A program made the position numbers and the translations under genes. Shown piece after piece: positions 26,695-37,524 of a DNA stretch of 64,000 nucleotides. A model generated the notes under the pieces. The model ran no database searches and was not told the origin of the DNA. It saw only the letters and a list, made by a program, of their open reading frames with translations. This DNA comes from Perilla frutescens (lineage: Eukaryota; Streptophyta; Magnoliopsida; Lamiales; Lamiaceae), in contig BRKX01000009.1 of the NCBI GenBank assembly GCA_026008535.1, forward strand, positions 65,817,720-65,881,719. Direction: 5' to 3'. Position 1 is the first letter of the stretch. Every line of letters starts with the position of its first letter.

Positions 26695-28138
26695 TCCATT
26701 ATGAATCAATCCATATTATCATATATGCCTAATCCGTCCACTTTTGAAAAAATCAAATTTTTAAGCTCGCCCAAAGGGGTACCCCTTTGGCCGGTGGCTA
26801 GATTTGGCCCCGTTTTCTGACAGCCGTCAGTAAAACGGCTATAACTCTCTCCACAAGTAAGATTTACCCTTGATTCTTGTTGCATTGGATTTCTAACTCA
26901 AATATCTACCCTACAAAAAGTTCAAATGGAAGAAACTCCTTTTGAGTCAACTTCTACGTGTTTATCAAGTTCATTTCCACAACCGTCGCCTCTTATGTAG
27001 GGATCGGGGTTAACGTCGGATTTTTCATTGAGTCTAGCATTTTTTATCACTAGAGTCCATTATAAATCAATCCATATTATCATATATGCCTAATCTGTCC
27101 ACTTTTGAAAAAATCAAATTTTTGAGCCCGCCCAAAGGGGTACCCCTTTGGCCGGTGGCCAGATTTGGCCCCGTTTTCTGACAGCCGTCAGTAAAACGGC
27201 TATAACTCTCTCCACAAGTAAGATTTACCCTTGATTCTTATTGCGTTGGATTTCTAACTCAAATATCTACCCTACAAGAAGTTCAACTGGAAGAAACTCC
27301 TTTTGAGTCAACCTCTAGGTGTTTATCAAGTTGATTTCCACAACCGTCACCTCTTATGTAGGGATCGGGGTGAACGTCGGGTTTTTCATTGAGTCTAGCA
27401 TTTTTTATCACTAGAGTCCATTATAAATCAATCCATATTATCATATATGCCTAATCCGTCCACTTTTGAAAAAATCAAATTTTTGAGCCCGCCCAAAGGG
27501 GTACCCCTTTGGCCGGTGGCCAGATTTGGCCCCGTTTTCTGGCAGCCGTCAGTAAAACAGCTATAACTCTCTCCAGAAATAAGATTTACCCATGATTCTT
27601 ATTGCGTTGGATTTCTAACTCAAATATCTACCCTACAAGAAGTTCAAATGGAATAAACTCCTTTTGAATCAACCTCTAGGTGTTTATCAAGTTGATTTCC
27701 ACAACCGTCGCCTCTTATGTAGGTATCGGGGTGAACGTCGGGTTTTTCATTGAGTCTAGCATTTTTGATCACTAGATTCCATTATGAATCAATCCATATT
27801 CTCATATATGCCTAATCCGTCCACTTTTGAAAAAATCAAATTTTTGAGCTCGCCCAAAGGGGTACCCCTTTGGCCGGTGGCCAGATTTGGCCCCGTTTTC
27901 TGACAGCCGTCAGTAAAACGGCTATAACTCTCTCCAGAAGTAAGATTTACCCTTGATTCTTGTTGCGTTGGATTTCTAACTCAAATATCTACCCTACAAC
28001 AAGTTCAAATGGAAGAAACTCCTTTTGAGTCAACCTCTAGGTGTTTATCAAGTTGATTTCCACAACCGTCGCCTCTTATGTAGGGATCGGGGTGAACGTC
28101 GGGTTTTTCATTGAGTCTAGCATTTTTGATCACTAGAG
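26695..28138. repeat. Decaying continuation of the 3-mer HOR, four monomers
   Basis: The unit at 26695 still has aagctcgccc and ccacaagtaag but adds private changes: ttgcattgg, cttctacgtg, gttcatttcc, ggttaacgtcgga. The 27056 unit begins as the cattataaatc class and switches to ctgacagccg with ccacaagtaag, so it is a mosaic. The 27417 and 27778 units are of the agaaataag and gagctcgccc classes. Confidence 0.78.
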
Positions 28139-28860
28139 TCCATTATGAATCAATCAATATTATCATATATGCCTAATCCGTCCACTTTTGAAAAAATCAA
28201 ATTTTTGAGTCCACCCAAAGGGGTAACCCTTTGGCCGGTGGCCAGATTTGTCCCCGTTTTCTGACAGCCGTCAGTAAAACGGTTATAACTCTCTCCAGAA
28301 GTAAGATTTACCCTTGATTCTTATTGCATTGGATTTCTAACTCAAATATCTACCCTACAAAAAGTTCAAATGGAAGAAACTCCTTTTGAGTCAACCTCTA
28401 GGTGTTTATCAAGTTGATTTCCACAACCGTCGCCTCTTATGTAGGGATCGGGGTGAACGTCGGGTTTTTCATTGAGTCTAGCATTTTTGATCACTAGAGT
28501 CCATTATGAATCAATCAATATTATCATATATGCCTAATCCGTCCACTTTTGAAAAAATCAAATTTTTGAGTCCACCCAAAGGGGTAACCCTTTGGCCGGT
28601 GGCCAGATTTGTCCCCGTTTTCTGACAGCCGTCAGTAAAACGGTTATAACTCTCTCCAGAAGTAAGATTTACCCTTGATTCTTATTGCATTGGATTTCTA
28701 ACTCAAATATCTACCCTACAAAAAGTTCAAATGGAAGAAACTCCTTTTGAGTCAACCTCTAGGTGTTTATCAAGTTGATTTCCACAACCGTCGCCTCTTA
28801 TGTAGGGATCGGGGTGAACGTCGGGTTTTTCATTGAGTCTAGCATTTTTGAACACTAGAG
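28139..28860. repeat. Tandem duplicate of one monomer (361 + 361 bp)
   Basis: The monomers 28139-28499 and 28500-28860 read the same throughout, including the private forms gagtccacccaaagg, gtaaccc, gtccccgtttt, ggttataac and ttgcattgg. The only difference I found is near their ends, gatcactagag versus gaacactagag. Confidence 0.9.
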
Positions 28861-29582
28861 TCCATTATGAATCAATCCATATGATCATATATGCCTAATC
28901 CATCCACTTTTAAAAAAATCAAATTTTTGAGCCCGCCCAAAGGGGTACCCCTTTGGCCGGTGGCCAGATTTGGCCCCGTTTTCTCGCAGCCGTCAGTAAA
29001 ACGACTATAACTCTCTCCAGAAGTAAGATTTACCCATGTTTCTTATTGTGTTGGATTTCTAACTCAAATATCTACCCTACAAGAAGTTCAAATGGAAGAA
29101 ACTCCTTTTGAGTCAACCTCTAGGTGTTTATCAAGTTGATTTCCACAACCGTCGCCTCTTATGTAGGGATCGGGGTGAACGTCGGGTTTTTCATTGAGTC
29201 TAGCATTTTTGATCACTAGATTCCATTATGAATCAATCCATATTATCATATATGCCTAATCCGTCCACTTTTGAAAAAATCAAATTTTTAAGCTCGCACA
29301 AAGGGGTACCCCTTTGGCCGGTGGCCAGATTTGGCCCCGTTTTCTGACAGCCGTCAGTAAAATGGCTATAACTCTCTCCACAAGTAAGATTTACCATTGA
29401 TTCTTGTTGCGTTGGATTTCTAACTCAAATATCTACCCTACAAAAAGTTCAAATGGAAGAAACTCCTTTTGAGTCAACCTCTAGGTGTTTATCAAGTTGA
29501 TATCCACAACCGTCACCTCTTATGTAGGGATCGGGGTGAACGTCGGGTTTTTCATTGAGTCTCGCATTTTTTATCACTAGAG
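28861..29582. repeat. Two ordinary satellite monomers
   Basis: The unit at 28861 has catccacttttaaa and ctcgcagccg, forms seen again at 38247, 39330 and 41136. The unit at 29222 has aagctcgcac, aaaatggc, gatatccac and gtcacc, and leads into the next HOR with tctcgcattttttatc. Confidence 0.8.
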
Positions 29583-32470
29583 TCCATTATAAATCAATCC
29601 ATATTATGATATATGCCTAATCCATCCACTTTTGAAAAAATCAAATTTTTGAGCCCGCCTAAAGGGGTACCCCTTTGGTCGGTGGCCAGATTTGGCCCCG
29701 TTTTCTGGCAGCCGTCAGTAAAACGACTATAACTCTCTCCAGAAGTAAGATTTACCCATGTTTCTTATTGAGTTGGATTTCTAACTCAAATATCTACCCT
29801 ACAAGAAGTTCAAATGGAAGAAACTCCTTTTGAGTCAACCTCTAGGTGTTTATCAAGTTTATTTCCACAACCGTCGCCTCTTATGTAGGGATCGGGGTGA
29901 ACGTCGGGTTTTTCATTGAGTCTAGCATTTTTGATCAGTAGATTCCATTATGAATCAATCCATATTATCATATATGCCTAATCCGTCCACTTTTGAAAAA
30001 ATCAAATTTTTGAGCCCGCCCAAAGGGGTACCCCTTTGGCCGGTGGCCAGATTTGGCTCCGTTTTCTGGCAGCCGTCAGTAAAACAGCTATAACTCTCTC
30101 CAGAAGTAAGATTTACCCATGATTCTTATTGCATTGGATTTCTAACTCAAATATCTACCCTACAAGAAGTTCAAATGGAAGAAACTCCTTTTGAGTCAAC
30201 CTCTAGGTGTTTATCAAGTTGATTTCCACAACCGTCGCCTCTTATGTAGGGAACGGGGTGAACGTCGGGTTTTTCATTGAGTCTAGCATTTTTGATCACT
30301 AGATTCCATTATGAATCAATCCATATTATCATATATGCCTAATCCGTCCACTTTTGAAAAAATCAAATTTTTAAGCTCGCACAAAGGGGTACCCCTTTGG
30401 CCGGTGGCCAGATTTGGCCCCGTTTTCTGACAGCCGTCAGTAAAACGGCTATAACTCTCTCCACAAGTAAGATTTATCCTTGATTCTTGTTGCGTTGGAT
30501 TTCTAACTCAAATATCTACCCTACAAAAAGTTCAAATGGAAGAAACTCCTTTTGAGTCAACCTCTAGGTGTTTATCAAGTTGATTTCCACAACCGTCGCC
30601 TCTTATGTAGGGATCGGGGTGAACGTCGGGTTTTTCATTGAGTCTAGCATTTTTGATCACTAGATTCCATTATGAATCAATCCATATTATCATATATGCC
30701 TAATCCGTCCACTTTTGAAAAAATCAAATTTTTGAGCTCGCCCAAAGGTGTAACCCTTTGGCCGGTGGCCAGATTTGTCCGAGTTTTCTGACAGCCGTCA
30801 GTAAAACGACTATAACTCTCTCCAGAAGTAAGATTTACCCATGTTTCTTATTGAGTTGGATTTCTAACTCAAATATCTACCCTACAAGAAGTTCAAATGG
30901 AAGAAACTCCTTTTGAGTCAACCTCTAGGTGTTTATCAAGTTGATATCCACAACCGTCACCTCTTATGTAGGGATCGGGGTGAACGTCGGGTTTTTCATT
31001 GAGTCTCGCATTTTTTATCACTAGAGTCCATTATAAATCAATCCATATTATCATATATGCCTAATCCATCCACTTTTGAAAAAATCAAATTTTTGAGCCC
31101 GCCCAAAGGGGTACCCCTTTGGTCGGTGGCCAGATTTGGCCCCGTTTTCTGGCAGCCGTCAGTAAAACGACTATAACTCTCTCCAGAAGTAAGATTTACC
31201 CATGTTTCTTATTGAGTTGGATTTCTAACTCAAATATCTACCCTACAAGAAGTTCAAATGGAAGAAACTCCTTTTGAGTCAACCTCTAGGTGTTTATCAA
31301 GTTGATTTCCACAACCGTCGCCTCTTATGTAGGGATCGGGGTGAACGTCGGGTTTTTCATTGAGTCTAGCATTTTTGATCAGTAGATTCCATTATGAATC
31401 AATCCATATTATCATATATGCCTAATCCGTCCACTTTTGAAAAAATCAAATTTTTAAGCTCGCACAAAGGGGTACCCCTTTGGCCGGTGGCCAGATTTGG
31501 CTCCGTTTTCTGGCAGCCGTCAGTAAAACAGCTATAACTCTCTCCAGAAGTAAGATTTACCCATGATTCTTATTGCGTTGGATTTCTAACTCAAATATCT
31601 ACCCTACAAGAAGTTCAAATGGAAGAAACTCCTTTTGAGTCAACCTCTAGGTGTTTATCAAGTTGATTTCCACAACCGTCGCCTCTTATGTAGGGATCGG
31701 GGTGAACGTCGGGTTTTTCATTGAGTCTAGCATTTTTGATCAGTAGATTCCATTATGAATCAATCCATATTATCATATATGCCTAATCCGTCCACTTTTG
31801 AAAAAATCAAATTTTTAAGCTCGCACAAAGGGGTACCCCTTTGGCCGGTGGCCAGATTTGGCTCCGTTTTCTGGCAGCCGTCAGTAAAACAGCTATAACT
31901 CTCTCCAGAAGTAAGATTTACCCATGATTCTTATTGCGTTGGATTTCTAACTCAAATATCTACCCTACAAGAAGTTCAAATGGAAGAAACTCCTTTTGAG
32001 TCAACCTCTAGGTGTTTATCAAGTTGATTTCCACAACCGTCGCCTCTTATGTAGGGAACGGGGTGAACGTCGGGTTTTTCATTGAGTCTAGCATTTTTGA
32101 TCAGTAGATTCCATTATGAATCAATCCATATTATCATATATGCCTAATCCGTCCACTTTTGAAAAAATCAAATTTTTGAGCTCGCCCAAAGGTGTAACCC
32201 TTTGGCCGGTGCCCAGATTTGTCCGAGTTTTCTGACAGCCGTCAGTAAAACGACTATAACTCTCTCCAGAAGTAAGATTTACCCATGTTTCTTATTGAGT
32301 TGGATTTCTAACTCAAATATCTACCCTACAAGAAGTTCAAATTGAAGAAACTCCTTTTGAGTCAACCTCTAGGTGTTTATCAAGTTGATTTCCACAACCG
32401 TCGCCTCTTATGTAGGGATCGGGGTGAACGTCGGGTTTTTCATTGAGTCTAGCATTTTTGATCAGTAGAT
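29583..32470. repeat. 4-monomer HOR (1444 bp), two copies with mosaic units
   Basis: The units at 29583 and 31027 share tctcgcattttttatc just upstream, ggtcggtggcc and atgtttcttattgag. The units at 30666 and 32110 share aaaggtgtaaccc, gtccgagtttt, acgactataac and attgag. Between them, the units at 31388 and 31749 join an aagctcgcac first part, as in 30305, to a ggctccg second part, as in 29944. They are therefore mosaics, and nearly identical to each other. Confidence 0.82.
31388..32109. repeat. Tandem duplicate of a mosaic monomer (361 + 361 bp)
   Basis: The monomers 31388-31748 and 31749-32109 both carry gatcagtagattcc, aagctcgcac and ggctccg with acagctataac. The difference I see is gggatcgggg versus gggaacgggg near their ends. 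Confidence 0.88.
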
Positions 32471-33192
32471 TCCATTATGAATCAATCCATATTATCATAT
32501 ATGCCTAATCCGTCCACTTTTGAAAAAATCAAATTTTTGAGCCCGCCCAAAGGGGTACCCCTTTGGCCGGTGGCCAGATTTGGCTCCGTTTTCTGGCAGC
32601 CGTCAGTAAAACAGCTATAACTCTCTCCAGAAGTAAGATTTACCCATGATTCTTATTGCGTTGGATTTCTAACTCAAATATCTACCCTACAAGAAGTTCA
32701 AATGGAAGAAACTCCTTTTGAGTCAACCTCTAGGTGTTTATCAAGTTGATTTCCACAACCGTCGCCTCTTATGTAGGGAACGGGGTGAACGTCGGGTTTT
32801 TCATTGAGTCTAGCATTTTTGATCACTAGATTCCATTATGAATCAATCCATATTATCATATATGCCTAATCCGTCCACTTTTGAAAAAATCAAATTTTTA
32901 AGCTCGCACAAAGGGGTACCCCTTTGGCCGGTGGCCAGATTTGGCCCCGTTTTCTGACAGCCGTCAGTAAAACGGCTATAACTCTCTCCACAAGTAAGAT
33001 TTACCCTTGATTCTTGTTGCGTTGGATTTCTAACTCAAATATCTACCCTACAAGAAGTTCAAATGGAAGAAACTCCTTTTGAGTCAACCTCTAGGTGTTT
33101 ATCAAGTTGATTTCCACAACCGTCGCCTCTTATGTAGGGATCGGGGTGAACGTCGGGTTTTTCATTGAGTCTAGCATTTTTGATCACTAGAT
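32471..33192. repeat. Two monomers linking the 4-mer and 6-mer blocks
   Basis: The unit at 32471 (ggctccg, gggaacgggg) and the unit at 32832 (aagctcgcac, ccacaagtaag) match 29944 and 30305 in order. They appear to be a third, partial copy of the 4-mer HOR. Confidence 0.8.
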
Positions 33193-33268
33193 TCCATTAT
33201 GAATCAATCCATATTATCATATATGCCTAATCCGTCCACTTTTGAAAAAATCAAATTTTTGAGCTCGC

Positions 33269-33288
33269 CCAAAGGGGTACCCCTTTGG
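33269..33288. other. Perfect 20-bp palindrome CCAAAGGGGTACCCCTTTGG (representative copy)
   Basis: This is the copy in the monomer starting at 33193, 76-95 bases after the marker. It equals its own reverse complement and holds a GGTACC centre. The same site recurs in most monomers. Variants include acgggtaaccc, gtaaccc, gtacccccttt, gggaccc and a six-T form, each of which breaks the symmetry. Dyad-symmetric DNA is a known feature of some centromeric satellites; a role here is inference. Confidence 0.9.
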
Positions 33289-33319
33289 CCGGTGGCCAGA
33301 TTTGGCCCCGTTTTCTGAC

Positions 33320-33338
33320 AGCCGTCAGTAAAACGGCT
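33320..33338. other. Short inverted repeat AGCCGT/ACGGCT, 7-base loop (representative copy)
   Basis: The stem AGCCGT and its complement ACGGCT are separated by cagtaaa. The stem is present in monomers with aaaacggct. It is broken in the large classes with aaaacagct, aaaacgact or aaaatggtt, so it is not strictly maintained across the array. Confidence 0.75.
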
Positions 33339-33462
33339 ATAACTCTCTCCAGAAATAAGATTTACCCTTGATTCTTGTTGCGTTGGATTTCTAACTCAAA
33401 TATCTACCCTACAAAAAGTTCAAATGGAAGAAACTCCTTTTGAGTCAACCTCTAGGTGTTTA

Positions 33463-33520
33463 TCAAGTTGATTTCCACAACCGTCGCCTCTTATGTAGGG
33501 ATCGGGGTGAACGTCGGGTT
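33463..33520. other. Most conserved monomer segment (representative copy)
   Basis: This segment runs from tcaagttgatttcc through cgtcgcctcttatg and agggatcgggg to gaacgtcgggtt. By eye it varies least across the units of the array, with mostly single changes such as gatcgcgg, gaacatcggg or gccacttatg. The palindrome-to-hairpin half carries most class-defining variation. Whether this reflects constraint or recent spread is not decided by the sequence alone. Confidence 0.6.
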
Positions 33521-36500
33521 TTTCATTGAATCTAGCATTTTTGATCACTAGATTCCATTATGAATCAATCCATATTATCATATATGCCTAATCCGTCCAC
33601 TTTTGAAAAAATCAAATTTTTGAGCCCGCCCAAAGGGGTACCCCTTTGGCCGGTGGCCAGATTTGGCTCCGTTTTCTGGCAGCCGTCAGTAAAACAGCTA
33701 TAACTCTCTCCAGAAGTAAGATTTACCCATGATTCTTATTGCATTGGATTTCTAACTCAAATATCTACCCTACAAGAAGTTCAAATGGAAGAAACTCCTT
33801 TTGAGTCAACCTCTAGGTGTTTATCAAGTTGATTTCCACAACCGTCGCCTCTTATGTAGGGATCGGGGTGAACATCGGGTTTTTCATTGAGTCTAGCATT
33901 TTTGATCACTAGAGTCCATTATGAATCAATCAATATTATCATATATGCCTAATCCGACCACTTTTGAAACAATCAAATTTTTGAGCCCGCCCAAAGGTGT
34001 AACCCTTTGGCCGGTGGCCAGATTTGTCCGAGTTTTCTGACAGCCGTCAGTAAAACGGTTATAACTCTCTCCAGAAGTAAGATTTACCCTTGATTCTTAT
34101 TGCGTTTGATTTCTAACTCAAATATCTACCCTACAAAAAGTTCAAATGGAAGAAACTCCTTTTGAGTCAACCTCTAGGTGTTTATCAAGTTGATTTCCAC
34201 AACCGTCGCCTCTTATGTAGGGATCGGGGTGAACGTCGGGTTTTTCATTGAGTCTAGCATTTTTGAACACTAGAGTCCATTATGAATCAATCCATATGAT
34301 CATATATGCCTAATCCATCCACTTTTGAAAAAATCAAATTTTTGAGCCCGCCCAAAGGGGTACCCCTTTGGCCGGTGGCCAGATTTGGCCCCGTTTTCTG
34401 GCAGGCGTCAGTAAAACGACTATAACTCTCTCCAGAAGTAAGATTTACCCATGTTTCTTATTGAGTTGGATTTCTAACTCAAATATCTACCCTACAAGAA
34501 GTTCAAATGGAAGAAACTCCTTTTGAGTCAACCTCTAGGTGTTTATCAAGTTGATTTCCACAACCGTCGCCTCTTATGTAGGGATCGGGGTGAACGTCGG
34601 GTTTTTCATTGAGTCTAGCATTTTTGATCAGTAGATTCCATTATGAATCAATCCATATTATCATATATGCCTAATCCGTCCACTTTTGAAAAAATCAAAT
34701 TTTTGAGCCCGCCCAAAGGGGTACCCCTTTGGCCGGTGGCCAGATTTGGCTCCGTTTTCTGGCAGCCGTCAGTAAAACAGCTATAACTCTCTCCAGAAGT
34801 AAGATTTACCCATGATTCTTATTGCGTTAGATTTCTAACTCAAATATCTACCCTACAAGAAGTTCAAATGGAAGAAACTCCTTTTGAGTCAACGTCTAGG
34901 TGTTTATCAAGTTGATTTCCACAACCGTCGCCTCTTATGTAGGGATCGGGGTGAACGTCGGGTTTTTCATTGAGTCTAGCATTTTTGATCACTAGAGTCC
35001 ATTATGAATCAATCCATATTATCATATATGCCTAATCCGTCCACTTTTGAAAAAATCAAATTTTTGAGCCCGCCCAAAGGGGTACCCCTTTGGCCGGTGG
35101 CCAGATTTGGCCCCGTTTTCTGGCAGCCGTCAGTAAAACAGCTATAACTCTCTCCAGAAATAAGATTTACCCATGATTCTTATTGCGTTGGATTTCTAAC
35201 TCAAATATCTACCCTACAAGAAGTTCAAATGGAAGAAACTCCTTTTGAGTCAACCTCTAGGTGTTTATCAAGTTGATTTCCACAACCGTCGCCTCTTATG
35301 TAGGGATCGGGGTGAACGTCGGGTTTTTCATTGAGTCTAGCATTTTTGATCACTAGATTCCATTATGAATCAATCCATATTATCATATATGCCTAATCCG
35401 TCCACTTTTGAAAAAATCAAATTTTTGAGCTCGCCCAAAGGGGTACCCCTTTGGCCGGTGGCCAGATTTGGCCCCGTTTTCTGACAGCCGTCAGTAAAAC
35501 GGCTATAACTCTCTCCAGAAATAAGATTTACCCTTGATTCTTGTTGCGTTGGATTTCTAACTCAAATATCTACCCTACAAAAAGTTCAAATGGAAGAAAC
35601 TCCTTTTGAGTCAACCTCTAGGTGTTTATCAAGTTGATTTCCACAACCGTCGCCTCTTATGTAGGGATCGGGGTGAACGTCGGGTTTTTCATTGAATCTA
35701 GCATTTTTGATCACTAGATTCCATTATGAATCAATCCATATTATCATATATGCCTAATCCGTCCACTTTTGAAAAAATCAAATTTTTGAGCCCGCCCAAA
35801 GGGGTACCCCTTTGGCCGGTGGCCAGATTTGGCTCCGTTTTCTGGCAGCCGTCAGTAAAACAGCTATAACTCTCTCCAGAAGTAAGATTTACCCATGATT
35901 CTTATTGCATTGGATTTCTAACTCAAATATCTACCCTACAAGAAGTTCAAATGGAAGAAACTCCTTTTGAGTCAACCTCTAGGTGTTTATCAAGTTGATT
36001 TCCACAACCGTCGCCTCTTATGTAGGGATCGGGGTGAACATCGGGTTTTTCATTGAGTCTAGCATTTTTGATCACTAGAGTCCATTATGAATCAATCAAT
36101 ATTATCATATATGCCTAATCCGACCACTTTTGAAACAATCAAATTTTTGAGCCCGCCCAAAGGTGTAACCCTTTGGCCGGTGGCCAGATTTGTCCGAGTT
36201 TTCTGACAGCCGTCAGTAAAACGGTTATAACTCTCTCCAGAAGTAAGATTTACCCTTGATTCTTATTGCGTTTGATTTCTAACTCAAATATCTACCCTAC
36301 AAAAAGTTCAAATGGAAGAAACTCCTTTTGAGTCAACCTCTAGGTGTTTATCAAGTTGATTTCCACAACCGTCGCCTCTTATGTAGGGATCGGGGTGAAC
36401 GTCGGGTTTTTCATTGAGTCTAGCATTTTTGAACACTAGAGTCCATTATGAATCAATCCATATGATCATATATGCCTAATCCATCCACTTTTGAAAAAAT

Positions 36501-37524
36501 CAAATTTTTGAGCCCGCCCAAAGGGGTACCCCTTTGGCCGGTGGCCAGATTTGGCCCCGTTTTCTGGCAGGCGTCAGTAAAACGACTATAACTCTCTCCA
36601 GAAGTAAGATTTACCCATGTTTCTTATTGAGTTGGATTTCTAACTCAAATATCTACCCTACAAGAAGTTCAAATGGAAGAAACTCCTTTTGAGTCAACCT
36701 CTAGGTGTTTATCAAGTTGATTTCCACAACCGTCGCCTCTTATGTAGGGATCGGGGTGAACGTCGGGTTTTTCATTGAGTCTAGCATTTTTGATCAGTAG
36801 ATTCCATTATGAATCAATCCATATTATCATATATGCCTAATCCGTCCACTTTTGAAAAAATCAAATTTTTGAGCCCGCCCAAAGGGGTACCCCTTTGGCC
36901 GGTGGCCAGATTTGGCTCCGTTTTCTGGCAGCCGTCAGTAAAACAGCTATAACTCTCTCCAGAAGTAAGATTTACCCATGATTCTTATTGTGTTAGATTT
37001 CTAACTCAAATATCTACCCTACAAGAAGTTCAAATGGAAGAAACTCCTTTTGAGTCAACGTCTAGGTGTTTATCAAGTTGATTTCCACAACCGTCGCCTC
37101 TTATGTAGGGATCGGGGTGAACGTCGGGTTTTTCATTGAGTCTAGCATTTTTGATCACTAGAGTCCATTATGAATCAATCCATATTATCATATATGCCTA
37201 ATCCGTCCACTTTTGAAAAAATCAAATTTTTGAGCCCGCCCAAAGGGGTACCCCTTTGGCCGGTGGCCAGATTTGGCCCCGTTTTCTGGCAGCCGTCAGT
37301 AAAACAGCTATAACTCTCTCCAGAAATAAGATTTACCCATGATTCTTATTGCGTTGGATTTCTAACTCAAATATCTACCCTACAAGAAGTTCAAATGGAA
37401 GAAACTCCTTTTGAGTCAACCTCTAGGTGTTTATCAAGTTGATTTCCACAACCGTCGCCTCTTATGTAGGGATCGGGGTGAACGTCGGGTTTTTCATTGA
37501 GTCTAGCATTTTTGATCACTAGAT

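Larger units (their letters stand above)
33193..37524. repeat. 6-monomer HOR of 2166 bp, two almost identical copies
   Basis: Copy 1 is 33193-35358 and copy 2 is 35359-37524, exactly 2166 bp each. Private marks recur at the same offset in order: agaaataag with tcattgaatctag; ttgcattgg with gaacatcggg; ccgaccacttttgaaacaatc with aaaggtgtaaccc and gtccgag; gcaggcgtcag; gcgttagattt with caacgtctagg; agaaataag. Reading the two side by side, I found one difference: attgcgttag near 34823 versus attgtgttag near 36989. This is the most recent large duplication in the window, or an assembly artefact. Confidence 0.93.

Noticed and set aside
33320..33338. Compensatory changes maintaining the small hairpin
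   Set aside because: Variants such as aaaacagct, aaaacgact and aaaatggtt disrupt the stem without matching changes on the other arm, so there is no convincing covariation.
33384..33400. CENP-B-box-like word (ttgcgttggattt resembles the first half of the mammalian box)
   Set aside because: The essential TTCG core reads TGCG and the CGGG half is missing at the right spacing. The similarity is short and expected by chance in a 361-bp unit.
33193..33553. Monomer as an internal dimer of two 180-bp halves
   Set aside because: Comparing the halves by eye shows only short shared words (ttttgag, accgtc), with no sustained alignment.
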